Shown here: one piece after another, positions 35,850 to 47,698 of the stretch
Numbering within the stretch: the first letter of the stretch is position 1
Layout: each line of letters opens with the position of its first letter
From: Papilionanthe hookeriana x Papilionanthe teres
Taxonomy: Eukaryota > Streptophyta > Magnoliopsida > Asparagales > Orchidaceae
Direction of reading: 5' to 3'
DNA length: 64,000 nucleotides
NCBI GenBank assembly: GCA_022702705.1
Contig: CM040421.1
Coordinates: 61,420,621-61,484,620, forward strand
Translations under genes and position numbers: made by a program
The notes under the pieces: generated by a model
What the model was told of the DNA's origin: nothing
What the model saw: the letters and a program-made list of their open reading frames with translations, nothing else
Databases searched by the model: none

Positions 35850-37850
35850 TGACCTTAGTAAAGTTAAGAGGGAGAAATCATGAGCTACCCAGATAGCTGA
35901 GAAGAAGCTTCATATGTTAGTTGTTTGGGGGAAGAAAAAAATTTGACGCCAAAATTGCTTGACGTGCTAAAACTTAAGACAAGTCGGCCAAAAAATACAA
36001 ATGCACCTGTCAAGCAGTAATGCGATTAAAGAGTACAATGTATCGATCCCACAAAAAAAGCATAATAATTATTTCGACAGAAAAATATAGAGTTTACAAA
36101 TCTGATGAAATTAACTTAGAGGGTTCATAATGAAGTCCTAATCATAATTAACAGAAATAGATCTCAATGCAGTTGAGACAGAAATCAAAACGGGAGAAAT
36201 CACGAGAGTTCTTCAAGGTAGATGAGGCTCATGCCTCAATGATTCGGGGATCGTGGTTATCGTAGTTTCCTAAATATTTTTCTATGTGATTGTTTTCAAT
36301 CGGGGATATAATACTCGTTATGTCTATATCTAAATCAATAGAATCCTAGAATCCATAAATTTGAGGCTTCTTCGATCCCAGCAGCATGCTGCTAAGCCGA
36401 GTCCGACCCACAGGATGATTTCAGAGTTCTACTGAAATATGTCTATCCTTTCAGAATTAGGTGGTTAACTCTTCATTTCCACTGCATAACGGTTAGATGT
36501 CATAGTTTCACGAAACGTTTTAGCATCCTTATTGTCATGACTTGGAGTAAATGAAGTTTGGAGATTAACCAGCAATATAGGCAGAGAAAGCACAAAAAAA
36601 TGAAATCAAAAACACATCTAAAAAAATCACGATAAAAACACTACACCTACATCACAGAGACATGAAGAAATGACTATCCACGCATTGTAGAGAAAGCCAC
36701 ATACATAGAATCCATGTAGATTTTCAGTGCAAGAAAATAACAAAAGCAAGAAATTACAATAAAACATGTCTTCTCCATAAGAATAGCTCCCTCTCCTCTC
36801 ATACAATAAAAGTCTCCAAAGCTAAGTCTGGAGGTTTCGATCCAAACTGACAAGAGAAACCCAAGGGAATCCATTCTCTAATCAAAACCCTACCTTTGTT
36901 ACAGCCTCCAGCCACCAAAAGATGCCTAAGATAGGCCTTGTGAATTAATTTATAGGTAAAGCACAAAAAAAAAATTGAGAAGAAGAAGAAGAAGTGAGGA
37001 GGAGAAGGGAGCTTAAACTAGCTTCCGTCATGCAAATCCCAAAAATGCCCCTTAATTAGGACAAAAGTGGCTAATGAAGGGCATTTTGGACATGCCAATA
37101 AGGGGTTAACCTACCTAACATTTTACAAGCCCAAGGAGACCTCTACAAGGCTAAGAAGAACCTATAAATTTGGCTCTAGTTGGTACGGAACCCTAGGGTT
37201 GTCAAACCAAATCCTGAAATCAGTGCAGGACAGTGTGTTCATGTCAGGCTCAGGCATGGTCACGCCTCTCTGTCCATAGGTTCTATGTGGTCACTCTAAC
37301 TCCCTGGCGTAATTATGCCAGGATTTATCTTGCGGCGTGGTCACAAAACCTTTGGCATAACTACGCCAAAGGTGGCTTTCACGCAGCTGAGGGAAGGCTC
37401 GGTGTAGACACACCTTTCTACGATGTAATTATGTCGTGGGCTCTACCTTGCGGTGCGGCCATGCCGCCTTCATGCATGACCACATGCCCCCCTTATGGGG
37501 AGGGGATAGGAGTGACTACATTCGATTTGGGCGTGGTCATGCCGACCCTGAAGGACATTTCTTGCTTCCAAGAGTCCGCCAATCATGCTTTATGATGTGG
37601 AAAGCACTCAATGAATGACACCATATATACCTCAGATTGATCATTCATCTTACCCTAGAATGGGGGAACTATCATGGATTAGTGGTAATCGCTATTGGGC
37701 ACGATCAGGACGGAGTAAACCGTAGTTCCAAGATGGAGTGCATCAGGTAATGTCTCAACGGACTCCTCAGGCTATGGGAGGGCAAAGGTGAGTGTCGCAC
37801 CCTCCCACAACGTCACATGGGCATATAGTACTTGTGAAATCAAAAATTAA
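35850..37850. other. LTR-like, unassigned repetitive stretch with dyad motifs
   Basis: No conserved gene. The start continues the DNA interrupted at 9008. Features such as GTACAATGTATCGATCCCACA near 36035 and a GAAGAAGAAG tract near 36980, plus the gypsy remnant that starts at about 37860, suggest this is the decayed 3' untranslated region and LTR of that element. No LTR partner or target duplication could be identified. It includes the dyad array at 37253-37543. Confidence 0.35.
37253..37543. repeat. Cluster of short dyad-symmetric motifs
   Basis: Two motif families alternate. One is GGC(A/G)TGGTCA(C/T)GCC-like: 37253-37266, about 37334, 37452-37465, 37474-37487 and 37530-37543. The other is a palindrome around GTAATTAT: 37303-37322 (arms CCTGGC/GCCAGG), 37349-37372 (arms CCTTTGGC/GCCAAAGG) and 37420-37437 (arms ACGA/TCGT). 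Arm sequences vary while symmetry is kept. Confidence 0.65.
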
Positions 37851-38199
37851 TGCTAACTATGTCCTTTATTTGGCTTTGGCCTTTGGAAGTGTGGCGGTGA
37901 GGGTAAAGAATCCATGAGGCTCTGGAAAGCTGGCTGGCATTCATTTGTCCACCTGAAACATTCGACCTTCAGGAGAGTTTTAAGGAATGTTGCACATTTA
38001 TCACTTGATCTTGAAATGAACTGGTTTAGAGCTATGATACGGCTTGTTAGCTTTTGAACATCTCAGGTGTTATGCAGAGGTTGCATGTCTATTAGTGCCT
38101 AGATCTTGTCTGGGTTTAGGGATTAGGAGGTAATTGAAGAACTTGTAGGTTGAGTCTCCATACATATAGTGAGTTCAATCTCATATTATATTTTTCTTA

Positions 38200-38600
38200 G
38201 GGTTTTGAAAGTTTCTTTTAAGTATTTGATGTGTTGTTCTGTCATTCAGCTTTGCATAAGGATATCATCGATATAGACTTCAATGTGTTTCCTTTTTCAT
38301 TGTTAAAGATTACATGACCAAATGTTGGTACATTGTCCCAACATTTTAAAGCCCAAAAGGCATTACATTATAACAAAGAACTCCTTCAGTTACGATAAAG
38401 GTGATCTTCTCAGCGTCCGCTGGATGCATCTTGGTGTGGTGGTATTTGGAGAAAGTGTATGTAAAGCTCATCACCAAATAGCCCATGACTGCATCCATTA
38501 GGTCGTCGATCCTCAGAAGTAGATAATAGTCCTTTAGATAGGTAGTGTTTAAATTGGTGAAGTAGAAACACATCCGCCACTTCCAAATGGCCTTCAGCAC
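38200..38600 (-). pseudogene. RT fragment of decayed gypsy element
   Basis: An 84-codon open stretch at 38346-38600 runs from FTNLN through the DA-type active region (SFTYTFSKYHHTKMHPADAE) to CYNVMPFGL. Normally a DAFSGY-type motif occurs where YTFSKY now stands, so the first catalytic Asp is lost. The YIDD block follows in another frame around 38250. RT is therefore inactive. Confidence 0.88.
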
Positions 38601-38905
38601 CTTAAAGATTTTGGAGAGTAGGTGGGATATTGCACTTCTCGTAAACAGCCTCTTGCAGCTTCAGTACTTCCGTCTTAATGGGTCCAGCCAGTGTGGTAGT
38701 CAAATTCCTTGTATTCTACTTGATGGGTCCAACGGTAGGGCTCATGTTCAATTGATGACAGGTAACGTCGACAGGTATTCTCAGCATCTCTGTAGCTAAC
38801 CATACGAAGACATTGTGATGGTCCTGAAGTATTTGAACTATTAGCTCTCAGTGTTCCGCATCAAAATTGTCACTTATTAGGTTCGCCTTTGTTGATGGGA
38901 ACCTC

Positions 38906-39547
38906 TCAGGTAGTCTCACTGGTCTTGAGACCACTCTCCCTCTGGCGTATCAAGTCAAGTGACTTCTGCTCTACACACCCGGCTGCTCGGAGGTAGCAAA
39001 CTCGTGAATGCTCCAAATCTCCCCTGACAGTGATTATTTCTCCATCTCTCAGGAACTTCATTGTGACATGGTAGGTGAACACTACAGCTCTGAAGTGTTT
39101 TAGTAGCGGCCATTGAAAAACAGCATGGTAGGTGAGAGGTAAATCCGCTATTAAGAAGTCTTCCATCTCTATGAATTGCTTCTCTTCCTTGCCCCAGGTG
39201 ACTACCAATGGCATTACGCATAAAACCTCCATTATTTCACCTGAAAAGCTAAATAGTGGACCGTTCAGTGCTACCAACAGATTAGTTTAAAGGTTAATTT
39301 TGCAAATCAATGGCTTGAACAAAATGTTCATGGAGTTGCCAGTGTCGATTATAATACTTTTGACTTGGAAGTTGCTGACCATCCTCATTACGACCATGTC
39401 CTCTTTGTAGGGTTTTCCTTCATGGGGAAGGTCATTGTCAATGAACATGATGGGAGGGAAACTTCCTCTTATGCATGGAGATGACGTTGCACAACTTGCC
39501 CATTCTTGACCTCTTCTAAGAGCTTCACTAGTGGGAATCCATTCCAT
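38906..39547 (-). pseudogene. Protease and linker of decayed gypsy element
   Basis: Two open stretches, 39287-39547 and 38906-39277, are nearly contiguous. The first has IIIDTGNSMNILF, an intact D-T-G protease motif; the second matches the conserved post-protease region of plant gypsy elements (VFTYHVTMKFLRDGEIITVR, then a RGD and CY motif). Confidence 0.82.
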
Positions 39548-40523
39548 CGAGAATATTCGGGACTATCAAGGCGGCATGGATGATGTTCATCCGAGCGGGT
39601 CCTGATGGGCTTTCCAGTGCATTTGGCTTGAGAGTCCTTGGGCCACGAACTACTTTTTCTTTCCAACCGTTATCAACTCTTCAATGATACTTTGGAGGTG
39701 CCTGCATTCCTCGATATTCTGGTCGTGATCCTAGTGATACTTACAATATTTCCTAACATCCCAGAGAAAGACTTCTGCTCTCATCGGTGTGAATTTTTTG
39801 AAATATTTCTTGTCTTACATGGAATCAAAAATCTCTGCCTTTAACACCCTTAAAGAAGTAGCACACAAGCCCTCATAATCATTGTATGGTTATTCATGAT
39901 GTTGTTCCAGCCTCTCATATTACCGGGTTGGTTGAGGATCACGATTCCTCGCCTAGCCATCGTGCTAGTTATACCGACCAGTTCTTCTATTTTCACGAGA
40001 GGATTGACTATCTTTGAACTATTTCCCTCCCTTGGCTTTAACCCACCATAGCGTGTGGGAGGGGGCATGGAGCTCTTTTCTAGACGTAACACTCCTTAGG
40101 TTTTCATTTGGCGGTACTTTCTTCCACTAGCATGTCTTTATTGCCTCTCTCTCTCCAACAATTTGACAAAGTCTTAGGTTCATTTATGCTAATCTCGTAG
40201 GAAAACCTCACAGACCCCTGTCCTTGGTTCACTTTACGATCTTTCAACTTCAACAGTTCTCCCTGGAAGCACGCAATCAATGTACTCAGGCTTTCATGCT
40301 AACCTTGTTGTAGTTGCCACAAGGACTACACGCTCTTGATTGGTTTTCGGGCTCTGGTAAATTGTGCTAAGAATAATCTCCTGAAATTAGCGAATTTGCT
40401 TATGCTCTAAGCTGAAAGTGCATGGAACCACTTCAAGGTTAACGACCTCAAAGTGGTGAAAAACAAATGGTACTTGAACATGTGTGAAATTTTCATCAAG
40501 CATACGACTGACTAAAGTGCAAT

Positions 40524-41225
40524 GATATGGTTGATGGGGTATGGTTGTCCCTTATAAGCCTTCAGAGCTGGAATTTTCTATTTTTTGAGGGATCCACTCA
40601 AGATACTTGGAGAGTGAAAGGATTCTCCGGCTAACGCAGCGCCTCAGTGCGCCCTAACTATAGTCTCTCCACCCGCCCTGGCTATCTTGATACAACGAGT
40701 CACCAACCTCCTCAATATTGTTGTTAATCCTCTTGTCATTATGTGTCAGCGCCACCTCCTGTGCCTGGTTATAGTTTCGTGGGGTCTGATTCTCTGCTAT
40801 GGTCGTGATGGCCCTCACGAAGTCGACGATCTGGCATGAGATATGCTCTGGATGACACATCACCTCAAAGGTAGTGATATGGTTGATGGGGTATGACCGC
40901 CCCTTATAAGCCTCAAGGGTCGGCAATTTGAATTTTCTAAGGGCTTCACTCAGGATACCTGGAGAGAGAATAGATTCTTCGACTGACGCAGTTCCTCAGT
41001 TCGCCCTAACTATTGTCTCTCTAACTGCACGGATCCCTCACTATCTTGTTACTATGAGCCGCCGACCTCCTTAATATTTTTGTTCATCCTCATGTCATTG
41101 TGTTGTGGTGCCACCTCCTATGCCTGTTTATATTCTTATGGGGTCTGATTCTCTGTTAGGGTTGTGATGGCCCTCATGACTTTGACGATCTGGCTTGATA
41201 TCTGCTCAATGATCTGAGTTCTCAT
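40524..41225. repeat. 352-bp tandem duplication within the decayed gag
   Basis: The unit starting GATATGGTTGATGGGGTATG at 40524 recurs at 40876. Both copies contain CCCTTATAAGCCT, GCCACCTCCT(G/A)TGCCTG, GGGGTCTGATTCTCTG and GATGGCCCTCA in the same order, with substantial divergence. The duplication therefore predates much of the decay. Confidence 0.85.
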
Positions 41226-41348
41226 TTCTTGCATTCCTCACTACATACGTTCCTCGATGTCATCTCATGGTGGATCTATGTTAGCTTCTACTCTTGGGTT
41301 ACTTCCTTCTCACTGTGATCAGCGTGCTCCTCTTTTTGTTGTCGACAT

Positions 41349-42983
41349 AACTCTAATTCACCAATTCTTTTCGAATGTTGAATCTAAATCTGTCTAGGAG
41401 ACATGCCTAAGGAATAGAGCGCTGAAGGATGAGAGAGAGAGAGAGAGAAAAAAAAGGAGAGCAATAGCACCATAATGAACAGTAAATTTGCATAATCTTT
41501 TATTCACGAAATGGACCCCTACTTATAGGAATGAGTCCTTTTACGCTTACATGTTGTGCCCCTAGAATACATAGGCACGACAGGTATCAACTATTTCAGA
41601 GTTAGAAGGTCCGTTTCACCCGTCCGGGTTGGAGTGTGCTAGATTTGTTCATGTGAATCTAATAAGATAGGCACTTTGGGAGACGAACTATTCTTTATCG
41701 ACCTGAGAGCACCGTCGTCTCGATTCATAGTGACAAGCCAGCTTGGTGTATAATCTCGAGTCACCTTCGGCGGGCCTCATAGTGCCACGTCGCTCCTTCC
41801 ATTAGCCGTGAGATAGCCTTGAGGTCTGTGCTGAAATATTTTTTATACAATGTATATATGTGGTCATATCCTTGACAGCTACTAGGCCTTTGTGAGAGTT
41901 CGACATTAAGCAAATTTGCCTCTGGAGTGAATTGAATTGTGCCTTATTTGATAAAACCAACCCTAGATACCACAAGGCTGATCGAATCGCTTCGTCAGTC
42001 GAGCAAGTTGAGTTTGATAGATGGATGGCTAATGCTCACTTAGCAACTCGTGGTCGATCATAGCTAGATATATGTGTTGAGGGATTCGAGGGATTTCCTT
42101 AGTGTGCCATCTATATCTTAGTAACTAGAGTAGTATGTTCTCATTTTACTTATACAGATGTGTAAAAACATAAAAAATATGTTGGACGTATGTAAATGTC
42201 ATACTGACAGGACACTTCGAATACACAATTTTTTTAAGCTGTGGGTGAAAATGTGTAAGAAAATACTCATAATTAAAACCTCTAATTTGTAAAGAGTTTA
42301 AAGATTCCTTTTATTTAAAAATTAATGGGCCTCTGATCAGTTATATAAGCCACTTCTTCCTTTTTCTCTCCACGCCATTGTTCTTTCTTCTTTATCTAAA
42401 CTCCACCTTTCTCAAGCTAATTAGATAAAATAAATAAATAAATGTGGGAAATAAGTAAAAATAATAATAATAAATGTAAAAATGTAAAATTTAGATGTTT
42501 GATATCTAAATACAAAGGAATTACGTGGTATGTGTGTAAATGCCAAATATACATTTTCATGCATAAGTAAGGTAGCGTATATATATAAATTGAAGTTTAG
42601 TGTTAGATATGTAAATACATAAGAAATTGAAGTTTAGTGTTAGATATGTAAATACATAAGAATTGACTGGTGTATACGTAAATCTTCCTTAATAGTAATG
42701 GTTTATGGTGGCATTCTCAACAATGATTATAGTGATGTTATATATATATATTGTTTTTTGGTATATACTCATTAGCAAAGTTTCCTTTTTTAAAAGCTGA
42801 ACTTGTGGGTTTATCTATAGTACTAATCATATGCCTTTGATGTTATTGGGCTTGATTAGCTTAATTTCTGTTACTTTATTTTCTATCTCTATATTAATTT
42901 ATTGATTTATGTCTAATCTTATGATTTTTGAATGATATATATACATGCATAGATAAATACATAGATATGTGTGTGTGTGTATT
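41349..42983. other. Intergenic DNA, no gene recognised
   Basis: The first part (41430-41850) has leader/LTR-like features upstream of the decayed gag: a GAGAGAGAGA tract at about 41430 and a run of sequence resembling a polyadenylation region. The remainder is AT-rich, with a 37-bp tandem duplication at about 42590-42663. No coding sequence is seen. Confidence 0.5.
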
Positions 42984-43178
42984 TTAAAAGGAATGACCGG
43001 AGGCTATTATACAAGCCTCGAGCTATCCCCTAACGCTCTGCCCCTACTAAGTTTAGCAGTTGGGCCGTATGCAAATATTCGAGAACCACACCCTACACAC
43101 GGAGGGATTCAAACCCGGGCTCTGAGAGAACTTACGACCTTCAGAGAAGCTGCTCTACCAACAGGCCACGAGACGCAC
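42984..43178 (-). mobile_element. tRNA-derived SINE
   Basis: On the minus strand the head has a pol III A-box-like TGGCCTGTTGGTAGAGCA (43151-43168) and a B-box GGTTTGAATCC (43105-43115, one mismatch from GGTTCGAATCC), about 40 nt apart. These are followed by a GC-richer body unrelated to tRNA ending near TCATTCCTTTT (about 42984). The internal promoter and non-tRNA body are the SINE layout. The anticodon arm is degenerate, so it is not a functional tRNA gene. Confidence 0.72.
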
Positions 43179-43180
43179 CC

Positions 43181-43228
43181 GTGCACGCACACACACGCAC
43201 ACGCGCGCGCGCACACACACAAACACAC

Positions 43229-43270
<42 letters not shown>
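43181..43270. repeat. Compound (CA)n/(CG)n/(TA)n microsatellite
   Basis: CACA/CGCG-rich run at 43181-43229 then 40 bp of pure AT repeats at 43231-43270, followed by TATG/TACATA-type imperfect repeats to about 43370. Confidence 0.93.
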
Positions 43271-43275
<5 letters not shown>

Positions 43276-43751
43276 TGTATGTATATCTATGTATATACGT
43301 ATATACATATATGTAGTATGTACATATTTATATGTATATATGTATGTATGTGCATATGTAATATCTATGTGTGTGTGTATAAATCCTTTATTTATGCATC
43401 ACCATATTTCTTTATTCATCGCATGGCACGCCTATCAAGAAAGAGTAGCCTGCAAGTAAAGCACAAACGCCCAAAGCAAAGCACATACATAATTCCTTCA
43501 TGTTAATGATCATCTCTCGTTATTATCTTTATCTTATATCAATTCCAAATTGATTCTCATTTGGTTGTTGAGACCCTTTTAATCATTTTTCATCACGCTC
43601 ATCATGAGATGCTTATGATAACGTGGACTGATAAAACCAAACCATCATTAGGAACAGCTAATCAAAAGACCTAATTACATCCCATAATTCCCATTATTCT
43701 CATTCATCATCACCACCATCATAAACCTTCTTCCCCTTATATTCATGCTTG

Positions 43752-43763
43752 CTCTATTTATAA
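43752..43763 (+). promoter_or_regulatory. TATA-like box upstream of a 95-codon ORF
   Basis: TCTATTTATAAG lies 76 bp upstream of the ATG at 43839, a plausible distance for a short 5' leader. Confidence 0.35.
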
Positions 43764-43838
43764 GTTGTAACTGAAGACACATCAAAAGAGATCAGAGACA
43801 CTAACTTCACATTGCATGGCATTTAGACTAAAGCCGTC

Positions 43839-44126
43839 ATGGAACGTTCGTGTAAAGGCCTTGACAACGAGAGGGCAGAGGAGGCGGCGAGCCAACCGCA
43901 GCATCATTCGGTTGGGAAAGCAAAAGCGACGGAGGCCGATGGTGAGATGGGTGTTACGGTGGTCTCAAGCTCGATGGCGAGTGACTGTGAATATTTTTCA
44001 GCCATTAAAGCGTGCAATTATAACTATGATGGCCAACGGGGCTTTGTTATTAGACTCTCCCCATCTTGCACTACCATTTGTCTACCCCTTCCCAATTCCA
44101 CTCTTTTGATGAATTGTTCCATGTAA
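43839..44126 (+). CDS. Candidate small gene, 95 codons, unknown
   Basis: ATG-initiated ORF ending in TAA. The first half is hydrophilic and charged (MERSCKGLDNERAEEAASQP at the start); the second half has a VVSSSMASDCEYFSAIKACN stretch and a Ser/Cys/Pro-rich end with a weak hydrophobic segment. GC content is clearly higher than in the flanks, which is usual for plant coding DNA. A TATA match lies upstream. I see no signal peptide or known domain. A competing ORF at 43816-44109 in another frame is Arg-rich and also starts with ATG, so the coding frame is not settled. Confidence 0.35.
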   Translation: MERSCKGLDNERAEEAASQPQHHSVGKAKATEADGEMGVTVVSSSMASDCEYFSAIKACNYNYDGQRGFVIRLSPSCTTICLPLPNSTLLMNCSM

Positions 44127-44427
44127 TAAGAAGAGCATTACTAGGCAAACTTGATTTAAGTTATGATTGCTATGTGAGTTGTAGTATTATTGTAATTTTG
44201 GTTTCAGAAATTTATTTATCAAATGAGCAGAAAATTTGGTAGATCTCAAATTAATCCAACATGATCTTGAGGATGTAATTCTATTTTATTTAGAAAAAAA
44301 AAAAGAAAATAGAGTAAACAAAATAAAAATGAAGATTCTATATTAGATTAGCTCATCAAGTTGAATCTATAGACACTAAAACTGTCGAACTTCAAGTCCA
44401 AATCGGGCACAAATGGGTCATGATTGG
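44127..44427. other. Non-coding stretch after the 95-codon ORF
   Basis: AT-rich, probably the 3' flank of the candidate small gene. No other signal is seen. Confidence 0.4.
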
Positions 44428-44661
44428 GAGAAATTATTACTCTGCGTGCATACTCCAATAATCCTACAATACCCCCATAATAATATATGAATAACACCGA
44501 AATAGAACCCGAGAAAGTTATTAGGAGGTGGAAAAGTTATTGGGGGTTATTGAGTTATTGGAATTAATACCCAATAACCTGCCAATAACCTCGAATGATG
44601 GTTATTGGAGGGTTATTACGCACGCAGCTCTACGTATGTTGTCCGAAAGGAATAATTTCTC
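44428..44661. mobile_element. Mutator-type MITE, 234 bp, with 9-bp TSD
   Basis: The terminal inverted repeats begin GAGAAATTATT (44428-44438) and end AATAATTTCTC (44651-44661). They are flanked by the 9-bp direct repeat CATGATTGG (44419-44427 and 44662-44670). A 9-bp duplication with G-starting inverted ends points to a Mutator-like element. The interior also has CTGCGTGC near both ends in inverted orientation and several TTATTGG repeats. There is no coding capacity. Confidence 0.85.
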
Positions 44662-44670
44662 CATGATTGG

Positions 44671-47100
44671 TTTGAAGATAGCAAAGACTAGGAATGACTA
44701 GCCAGCAAAATCAACCTCATTTAAAAAAGATTTAGGTTTATAAGAATTATTTTGATCATTTGTTAATCATTTTGGTAAAATACTCCTATTGAGGAGTTGA
44801 ACTTATCCGTATACAAGTTACAATATATTTTCACTATTTTTTAAATATCCCAATTCAATAAACATGAACTATCTCAAAAAAAAATTTCTCCATCTAAATC
44901 ATTCAAATTTTATTGTCGCCATCGATTCGATCATAATGTGTAAAGCTTAAGTATATCATCTTTCCGATCATATTTTGATTGTAGAGTGACAATCTATATA
45001 ACATCAATTATACAAAACAATCTAAAAAACTATTGACAAGAACTAGAGTGCCTATTTATTAAACTATGAATTGTAAGTAATTCAATTCATTAGAGAAGAG
45101 TTTCAAAACTAGAAAGTTCATTTGAATCCTTTGACACACATTTATTCAAATTAAACTCATATTCAACTAGACTTCGAGCTCAAATTAAATTCAAATTTTA
45201 ATTTTTTTTTAAATTTTAAAACATTTTCAATATGACAAGAAATATAATAAATTTGGTTCTAAGAATTCAGACAAAAATAGGGCTTGAAAATTTTGGTCTC
45301 CAAGAATGGAATGCTTTTTCGCATGTCCCGATGTGGGACTATATGCATAGAAGGGAGGCGGAGGCGCGTCCGAATTTTGCTGAATTCACTTGCATCCAAC
45401 TAAAATCTTCCGTAACACTTCACCCCACAATGCAAACTACCCAATGCTTATCTATTCACGTATCTAACATCTAAATAAGGGGCATTTACATGCATAGGAC
45501 CCAATTTTTATGTATTTAAATAATGCAAAATCTAAATTTTATATTTATATTTATGTAAATCCAATCTTTGATATCACTAAGTTAACTTTTATATTCATTT
45601 ATTTAATAATTGATTAATTCGAGCCAGACGAACAAGAACATGATCAAACAAAAATATGTTCTTGTTGGTTCATTTATAAATCAAGCTCAAAAAATTTATT
45701 TTTCAGTTCATTTGCTTAACGAATGAATCAAACATGAGATGCTTAACGAGCCAAAGATGCGTTGTTCGCGAACAACAAGCTTTTTTGACAGTCCTATGTT
45801 TATAGGACTCTCATTATAACATACGCTCTAAAATTTTGTTTCATTCAAATACAAAATTTTCATCTTAGTTGCAATATTAATTAACTGTGTTGGTTGCTCA
45901 TGCATATGGCTTGAAATGTTGTACTAACCTAAGAAATTGTCTCAATGACAAAATTACTGAGAACTATAGGCAAACATGTGGGCTCGTGCTTGCCCACATG
46001 AAGTAACACAAGCCTAATTTTGGTTTTGTTACTTTGACCCTTAAATTAATTGGGTTAAGCTTAAGAATTTATCTTTTGCTAACTAGGTTTAACTGACTGA
46101 GCATAATTCCAGATGAATCATTAGAAAGTGCCAGTAAAACTTGGGTTAGCCAATTTGGAGCAATTGTACTCACTAAACTTGGTTCAGTACTTCAAGAATG
46201 AGGCAATGGCCCCCATTGGACTCGATCAAACAAAGTTAGCTCAATTAAATGAAGTAATTAAGTTTTATCTACTTCAGGTAATAAAAGCATGAAAATTGGC
46301 CTTGGTTAATGAATTCAGGGCTAATCTATGCCTAATTTAGACTAAATTAGGTGCTAATGGGGATGACCATACAACCAACTAAACCTTATTAGAGTCAATC
46401 AAGCACCTATGAGTCAGAAAATGTTCAAATTGTCCATCTTAGATTATTAAACCATAAAAATTAATTGAGTTAAAGCTTAACAAGTACAATGAGACTAGAT
46501 CCACTCGTTTTGAATATGATTCATTAAGGGCCGACAGCGTCACCCCTTAACATAAGATTTATTAGGGGCCAAAAGTTCATCGCACAGCATAACAATCGAT
46601 TTAAGTTTACTGGTATATTATTTCTTGGACATTTACACATTATAAATTTATATTTGTATCATTTTACCCATGCGTTAAAATATGTTCTCTACATTTTTTT
46701 AAAAGCTAATGAAGGTGGCATTTTAAATGAGGCTTACGTATGTAAATGATCCAAAAAACAATTCTAGGTCCTCTTAAGTGAATGCATTGGAGAGAAAAAA
46801 AAATATGCTTATTCATTGTAATGAAGAGCAGATCAACATGAGATCAATTTCAGATTTTTATTTGTATGAGACGATAATTTGGACTTTTGATGAAATTGAT
46901 GCATTCCAAGAGCACAGCATTTGATGTTGGCAGTAAACGTCATTCACAATCTACCGTAACAAAGTATCTATTAGAGCAATCTGTTAGTTTGAATCAAAAT
47001 AACGGAATGTGAAAAGAATGCAATTTTTGCATAACAAAAAGAATGTTTAGGCTATAATTACATGCAAAAACCTTCGAAATAAACTGTCCAAACTTTTACA
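44671..47100. other. Intergenic DNA downstream of the importin gene
   Basis: No coding region is recognised. A hAT-like relic occupies about 45600-45805. The 80-codon ORF at 45232 lacks coding character. Confidence 0.5.
45600..45805. mobile_element. hAT-like MITE relic
   Basis: Contains several GAGCC(A/G)(A/G)ACGA/GTTCNT-type subterminal motifs (TTCGAGCCAGACGAAC, AACGAGCC, GTTCGCGAAC) and ends TTTTTGACAGTCCTA, the complement of the TAGG(G/A)CTGTCA end common to plant hAT-type elements. The matching left end is not clear. Confidence 0.4.
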
Positions 47101-47698
47101 AGAACCAACAGCATGAAATGCTCATATTACAGCACTTTCAATTATCCAACTTCAAACAAAAAATAGGATTGGGTGGAATTGCAAATGCAACAGCAGAAGC
47201 AATCATATATCACCAAATAAAGAAGACCTGCCGCTTTAACCAAAAACAGCATACCAGCCCTCAGAAAATGCACAAAAGAAAAGGAAAAAAATAATGAAGA
47301 ACTTCAAAAGACAAATTCATTTTTTTCACAATAACTAAGATCCTATACCATAAAAAAGAATAAGTGACAAAAATATGAATACCTTCCTTCCAAGAAGAAA
47401 AGGCTTCTGAACAAAACATGACCGCCTCAACTCGAGCAGCCGAGACAAATATTTGCACAGGCAAAGATAGAACAGAAGACACCTATCTTCTGGTATACGC
47501 TTCCTTTCATGGAGAAGAATTCTGACAAGCTCAACGAACAGAGAACCTGACATAACCTTTGGCTCCATGAACTCCACAACCCACCAATTCATACAATCAC
47601 TGTAACCAATTATATCTGCATGGCCATGTTCCCCGCCAAAGAATTAAAAACTTCCAAGGAAAAGTTTGAAAGAACAGAATATTTGATCATTTTTTCTC
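47100..47698 (-). other. Probable 3' untranslated region of the SAD2-like gene
   Basis: Follows the stop codon at 47699-47701 on the minus strand. An 85-codon open stretch (47335-47592) lies inside it but begins after the in-frame stop and has no recognised homology. The polyadenylation site is not determined; an AATAAA on the minus strand is only seen further down near 46858. Confidence 0.4.

Larger units (their letters stand above)
37860..41348 (-). mobile_element. Decayed Ty3/gypsy (Tat-type) gag-pol remnant
   Basis: The minus strand carries gag-like, protease and RT pieces in order, with stops and frameshifts throughout. The gag start is near 41348 (MSTTKRGA). The 39287-39547 frame includes the protease block IIIDTGNSMNILF. 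The 38906-39277 frame is the protease-RT linker (FLIADLPLTYHAVFQWPLL). RT starts at 38600 with RMCFYFTNLNTTYLKDYY, then KMHPADAEKITFIVTEGV and CYNVMPFGL, and degenerate IEVYIDDILMQS near 38255. RNase H and integrase are not recognisable. It belongs to a different family from the giant element: the sequences are not alignable at DNA level by eye, and CAG/CTG triplets are normal here. Confidence 0.88.

Noticed and set aside
37253..37543. CRISPR-like array
   Set aside because: Motifs are short, varied and unevenly spaced, and the genome is a plant; there are no repeat-spacer units or cas genes.
42984..43178. Functional tRNA gene
   Set aside because: A and B boxes are present, but the anticodon arm and acceptor stem do not fold and the body continues well beyond a tRNA.
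47335..47592. 85-codon minus-strand ORF downstream of the SAD2-like stop
   Set aside because: Lies after the in-frame stop and shows no homology; more likely 3' untranslated sequence.
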